Source: Juglans regia (Eukaryota; Streptophyta; Magnoliopsida; Fagales; Juglandaceae). Taken from it: DNA of 64,000 nt. The stretch spans positions 21,341,370 through 21,405,369 of the forward strand of contig NC_049904.1 of the NCBI RefSeq assembly GCF_001411555.2, read 5' to 3'. A model generated the notes under the pieces. The model did not search any database. It was not told the origin of the DNA and worked only from the letters and a program-made list of their open reading frames with translations. Every line of letters begins with the position of its first letter. Position 1 is the first letter of the stretch. Shown in pieces: positions 59,153 to 64,000 of this stretch. A program made the translations under genes and the position numbers.

Positions 59153-62038
59153 CTCATTGCTCGATGGTATTGGCTGTGTGATAGAACTACATTGGGTTCC
59201 AATAACAAAATTTTCCACAGTGGCAACCCCTGCAGATTCCGGGCCCTCACGCAATTCTTCTTCATCATTGAATATTTTCCTGCATCTCTAAAATATAGGA
59301 TGAAAACATAAACAACAATTACAAAGGTGGCATCTCATACCAGTCCAATAAGCACAGTATTAATACAAAAAACTATTAATGCAAAAAATTTGTTACCTGT
59401 TTCTTCTTTCTCTTCGTGACAGTGTTCTCCACAGCCCCTACCTTTCTCTTTGTTGGGGGTCTCCCTTTCTCATTGCAGCTCAAACTCATCTAACAACTGC
59501 AAAACGCATTGACATGCTCATCACTGGGGGATACGCGCGTGGTAAATCTCAAACATCTCTTAACCACAAGCTCATACCTCCGTGCGTCCTCATTGTTCCG
59601 CAGGTCATCGTAACTACTTTTGACCAGTGTATATCTTCTCTTTAAGTCCTTTCGCCATCGATCCAAGACATACTTGTCTGGCAGCACACTAATGTTTTTC
59701 GCTTGACAGATTTTAAATATATGCCTACAAATAATCCCCCTCATCTCAAACAAGGCACACATGCATTTAACGTCGCATTCATCTTCATTACAATAAACTG
59801 AGTATTGCACCTTTTCTACATAGTCATCTGTGGAAATTTCATCAAAAACATCGAAGGTGGAAATGCAACCCTACGTGCTGACCAGTATGCAATTGCATAA
59901 AATCATCGCCAACACCTCTCTTTGGAACTCCTTAAACTTAGCATTTGTATACAACACCTGAAACTGCTTTTCAATGTGGAATGGTGATATGCATGGGATT
60001 GTTTGGTTGGAGGAATTAAAATTAGCAATCACTTCGACCTCCACTTTCTTCCTCAGAGCATTGTCAAATTAATCGACAAATTCCTTCAACGTCGTACCAG
60101 AATGCACAAACCCGTCAAAGAAAGCATTCATGCTTTCAGACCGTTGTGTAGTGCTCATACATGCACAAAATACACCCTTCAAGTATACTGGTACCCAAAA
60201 CTCCCTCTCGTTGTACAACCCTTGCAACCATGTATTCTCACCAAGGTCATACTTCTCAAGTAGCTTCCCCCACTTATCCTCAAATTCCGTGTGAATCATA
60301 TAAAGCACTCTGAATGCCAGTCTTTAACCCTGCGTTGAATTGTGAGTGAGATCCCAATTTCTCTGGCAATTTCTGCATGATATGCCAGAGACAATATCTT
60401 TGGCGACTATCTAGGAATACAATCGTAATAGCACTTTTCATTGTTCGGTCTTGGTCTGTTATGATTGCTTTGGGAGCCCGATCATTCATGCACTTCAGCC
60501 ATGCTTGGAATAACGAGACAAAAGTATTTGTGTCTTCGTTTGAAATCAAGCCAGCCCCTAATAATATGGACTGCCCATGATGGTTTACACCAACAAAGGG
60601 AGCGAAAGTCATACCGTACCTATTTGTTAAGTAAGTCGTATCGAAGGTGATAACATCTCTGAAGTACTCATATGCCGCTCGACTTCGTGCATCAGCCCAA
60701 AACACATTTATGACTCTGCACTCGTCATCCATGTCCATGACTGAAATAAAACCATCATTCATCACACTCATTCTCTCAAAGTAGTCACTAAGTGCTTCTC
60801 CACCTCCTTTACCTAACCTTAAGTGTTTGGCTTTATTAATAAAATTTCGTGCATCTTTCTCTTGAAATTCAAGATTCTCGAAACCCCCAACATCAACAAG
60901 TGCTTCGAAATTCTTGTTCATTCGAATACTTGCTCTGTCATTCAAGTCGAGCATTCTCTGACTGTATTCATCTAAACGCTTGTGGAATCTAAAAAATCTG
61001 GACTTCTGTGGGCTTACAGTACTATGATTGTGAACAATCTGAATCGTCGTCAAAACCCATACCCCCTTCACCAATTTCGCATTTACCTTCGCCTTACAAT
61101 TTGTTTTGGTTGTTGGTCGTGGCCTCGAGACATTACTGTGGCTAGGATGGTAGGTGCCACCATGTGCACACCCAATGGTCAGATACTTTGCACTCACATC
61201 TGCCTCTCTCTTTGTCCTAAATGTCTTCACACCAAAACCCAATTGTTTTGCATATCGTTTGTAATAGGTGAGAAGGTATTTCTCAGTGGCAAACTCCATA
61301 CCAGATTTCGGCTCTTCAACTCTTTCATCATCATCATCATCATCCGATACTTCATTAGTCCCCTCCGCCTCCGATACTTCATTAGTCTCATCCACATTCA
61401 ATACTTCATTACTCCATCCACTTCAATCATGTGTGATATACTTGTAACATTCTTTTCACTTTCATCAGGCACAGTTGGTGATTGAACTGGGCATTGGGGG
61501 GTCTCTTGGAATCGCTCCGGATTACTTGACGGAGGGTAGGGTATAGTTGGCGGATGCTGCAATTAGGCACGACGTTAGAAAAAAGTGAACCTGCACATAC
61601 AGGAAAGACTTTTTGAATCAATCTAAAATGCATGTATCTGTATAGTCTCTTGAAATCGTCTAAACTCCTCCGGATTACTCAACGGAGGGTAAGGCATAGT
61701 TGGGGGATGCTGCAATTAGGCATGACATTAGAAAAAAATGAATTGCACAAATGGGAAAGAATTTTACAAAAATATAACGCATCTACCTGGCTACTCCAAT
61801 GGTACAAATATTGATTTGGATACGTATTTGAAGGGATCATATACGCCGGGTGGTATGGATTTTCGGGACCAAAATATCTCTATCATACACAAATAAACAA
61901 TATATTAAATAATTGGAAATATCGGACACAACGACGGACATGACAACTTATCCAAATGACAAATGTTTAGTATACCTGGATTGGTGAAATCACTGTAGAA
62001 GGCCTAGGTTTCATTCTATTTTCCTTTGTGCCTTCCAT
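59153..62038 (-). pseudogene. FAR1-RELATED / Mutator-like transposase gene, decayed
   Basis: FAR1/FHY3-type proteins derive from MULE transposases. On the minus strand, starting at ATG 62036-62038 (MEGTKENRMKPRP), small proline-rich exons lead to an acidic SDDDDDDE region, then the FAR1 DNA-binding finger (EKYLLTYYKRYAKQLGFGVK, IGCAHG, NCKAKV, HNHST), then the MULE transposase domain (ITFDTTYLTNRYG and AIITDQDRTMKSAI, giving two acidic residues; CLWHIMQKL), then the SWIM finger CDVKCMCALFEMRGIICRHI. A basic GRPPTKRK tail follows. Damage: frameshift near 61425, frameshift near 60300 (ALYDSH/TEFEDKW), stop in FVDQ (TAA at about 60071), stop after LVST, and a TAG before the KRKKK segment. It is recognisable throughout but not translatable as one protein. 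Confidence 0.9.
61501..61768 (-). repeat. Internal ~115-bp exon-plus-intron duplication in the FAR1-type gene
   Basis: 61501-61612 and 61643-61768 share GGATTAC(T/TCA)..ACGGAGGGTA and GGATGCTGCAATTAGGCA. On the minus strand both encode QHPPT(I/M)PYPP(S/L)SNPE preceded by the same intron end (AATTGCAG). A small proline-rich exon was therefore duplicated with its acceptor site. Confidence 0.8.
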
Positions 62039-62940
62039 CTTGTACTATTCTTCTCTAACCTTGTAAATATATAATATTTACAACTAACCAACGTCATAGT
62101 GCCATTGCTCAGAAGTGAATCCATGACATCCACATGGAGAAAATTTGTTATCAAAATAGCATGGCCAGACATTCATATATATATATATATATATAAATTG
62201 ATTTAACATTTTTTTAAGCAAGCTTTATAAATAAGCTTGACAAACACATAAAGTTCTACAGAATAATATTACAAACTTGGGTTCTATCTTACTATGAAAA
62301 TGATGTAAGTAGGGAGATATCATGAAAAGGAAAATGCAATTCCTCCTTGCTAAAATCTTTCTAAACATAACATAACTCTCTTGACAAAATCCATCCTCAA
62401 CAAAGGCCAATTGACACGTATTTCAATCATGTTATACAAGATGGTTTGGTGTTTTCATGATCCTTCTGCCTTAACAGCTTGGGTTAAATCTTGTAATTAT
62501 TTTCAAACTTTAAATAGAATTAATTACTTAATTGGTTATCAAAGTACTCATGTTCAACAGCATAATTGAGCTAATTATATCAAGTAGCTAGCACAGAAAA
62601 AGATCAAGAATATTTGCGCTATTTGTATGGCTTATTTTTCTCAAGAATTCATACATTTTTTTTATAAAAAGATCAAGAATACTGTTTAGAAGAATGATAA
62701 AAGTTTCAAATGAAAATAGCATGGTTTGAATGCACAAATCGCCCCAACACCATCAGAAAAGATTAAGCTCAGTGCAAAGGCAACAACTTGTTGAACCATA
62801 AATTCAGACATGCAAACACATAACACTTTCTCATCATCAATCTGTTCTTACAATCAATTTTAGTTCAACCCAGTGAGTACTTAGCAGAAGCAAAGCACAT
62901 AAAATGTATTTTTAAATGAAGCAAAACACAGCAAACTTAC

Positions 62941-63130
62941 CGGTGGGGGAGGAGCTCGCATGGATTGGTGCAGGCGGGGGTCTTCCTTTTGACGCAGGGG
63001 AGGGGAGCTTCCGTTCGACGTAGGGGAGGAAATGTTAGAGGGTAGGGGCTGCAGGTAAGGAGACGAGGAAATACCATGGTGGATTCAGATTACAGAGTAG
63101 AGGGGGGATACAGACTAACAAGAGAGAACA
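62941..63130 (-). other. Probable 5' untranslated exon of the FAR1-type gene
   Basis: A C-rich (on the minus strand) segment ends at a good donor (CCACCG|GTAAGTTT, 62936-62946). It lies between the right terminal repeat and the first coding exon at 62038, implying an ~900-base leader intron. A second segment about 63130-63200 is the upstream leader/promoter zone with a (G)12 run at 63181. Confidence 0.5.
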
Positions 63131-63268
63131 ATTTAGTTAGAGAGAGAATGGCACAAGAAAGAAGGAACGTGTTTTCGGGAGGGGGGGGGGTCTGGGTGGG
63201 AACGAGTAGGAAAAAAAAAATCGTACGGTGTAGATAAAATGGGGTGGCTGTATAGCTTTACTCATTTA

Positions 63269-63504
63269 AGTTGAGTCTAATTACTTTTATACACTTGGAA
63301 TATATTAATTATGTACATGAACTTATATAGTTATTATCTTTGGCTGAGTAATCAGATTGCTATCTTTATTTGATTTTTCATCTCCCAAGCAGATATGAGA
63401 GAGAGTGAGTGCATGATAACGTAAATGTAGCGTTATCTATCAATAATTAAATTTATTATTTTTAAAAAAGAATCGATTCAATGGTTGATAGACAATACCA
63501 TGAC
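63269..63504 (-). repeat. Dispersed ~230-bp repeat, copy 2 (inverted partner at 532-760)
   Basis: Reverse complement of 532-760 with few differences. It begins only a few bases after the right end of the candidate Mutator-like element, so it may be the sequence into which that element inserted. Confidence 0.8.
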
Positions 63505-64000
63505 TACATTTTCTAGTCCCATAAGCTCGGTCTTGTTAGTTGAAAACTGCATGTTTCCACATGTACGTTAGTGACCCTACTATTGGGCAAAGAAACTATT
63601 GGCCAGCCGTGGCTTGAGTTTATCCACTTCGTGTAGTATACGCACTCAAAGAAGTCTTTAATTTAAGGAGACTTCTATAATCACAAAAAAATTATATAAA
63701 AATAATTTAAAAAATTAACGTGATTTTATATAATTTATTAGATTTATTTTAGAATAAAATAATTTTATAATCTAAAAAATCACATAAAATTACTTTAATT
63801 TATAAAATTATTTTTATGTAATTCGTTTATATATAAAGTATTTATTATAATTTAATTGTAGACTTTTCAGCTTCAAAAAGTTATGATATTTCGTAGTGAT
63901 AGATGGATCCTCAAACAACGGATCATAATTTGTACTACTATTTGTTTTTAAGAAATATAACATCATTTTGTGGAAGCATATCCACGTATATAGACATTTT
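63505..64000. other. AT-rich flank, no gene seen
   Basis: 63650-63850 is dominated by short AT-rich inverted stretches (AAATTATATAAAAATAATTT and TTTATAAAATTATTTTTATG). No coding sequence is recognisable. Confidence 0.5.

Larger units (their letters stand above)
51605..63250 (-). mobile_element. Candidate Mutator-like element (FAR1-type) with nested insert
   Basis: CCTCCTCTATTCTATCTACACCGCACGA at 51603-51630 resembles the reverse complement of 63210-63255 (CACCCCATTTTATCTACACC then GTACGA), giving terminal inverted repeats of roughly 30 bp. The decayed FAR1-type transposase gene runs leftward from the right end. The central 52868-57896 segment appears to be a separate insertion. No clear 9-bp target duplication was found, and the two ends are imperfect, so pairing of these ends is an inference. 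Confidence 0.45.

Overview
The window is nuclear DNA of a flowering plant, most likely a woody eudicot. The evidence is the set of transposable-element families (CACTA, FAR1-type Mutator-like, hAT, TG...CA LTR elements with initiator-Met tRNA primer sites, 5'-truncated LINE), the class XII LRR receptor kinase relatives, and fragments of typical plant genes (HIPP, PPR, ARL8, UXS, QQT2/GPN1, At5g48480-like). The lineage cannot be fixed from sequence alone; Fagales would be a guess. One 100-base run of N (6259-6358) marks a scaffold gap. I see no intact host gene, no tRNA or rRNA gene and no prokaryotic feature. Every protein-like segment is either transposon-encoded or a broken or captured gene piece.

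Layout, left half. 1.2-6.3 kb is a minus-strand CACTA element (A): its terminus and two kinds of subterminal repeat at 1.2-1.9 kb, a Transposase_24-type gene split by a 2.2-kb solo LTR, and the tail of a tnp2 gene running into the gap. 10.7-22.0 kb is a plus-strand CACTA element (B) with a frameshifted tnp2 gene, a second Transposase_24-type gene, then 3.7 kb of cargo holding fragments of at least four unrelated host genes (PPR, ARL8, HIPP, dipeptidyl-peptidase IV-like) before the 3' subterminal repeat array. 22.3-33.9 kb is one LRR-receptor-kinase pseudogene. It has been hit by a LINE in its signal peptide, a MITE in its LRRs and a 7-kb non-coding LTR retrotransposon (25,631-32,614, perfect 5-bp target duplication) at the LRR/juxtamembrane junction.

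Right half. 34.7-43.7 kb is a very long solo LTR with another very long solo LTR nested in it. 45.2-47.8 kb is a hAT-like element with UDP-xylose-synthase and RRM exon fragments. 49.3-50.7 kb is a ~213-bp tandem array carrying a 616-bp hAT element. 51.6-63.3 kb looks like a Mutator-like element with a decayed FAR1-type transposase on the minus strand, itself invaded by a ~5-kb segment that carries GRF-zinc-finger-like, GPN1/QQT2 and glyoxalase-fold gene fragments. A ~230-bp repeat occurs near both ends of the window in opposite orientation (532-760 and 63,269-63,504).

The main interest is biological bookkeeping: three different DNA-transposon assemblies in one 64-kb window each carry pieces of several host genes, and the insertion order can be read from exact target-site duplications.
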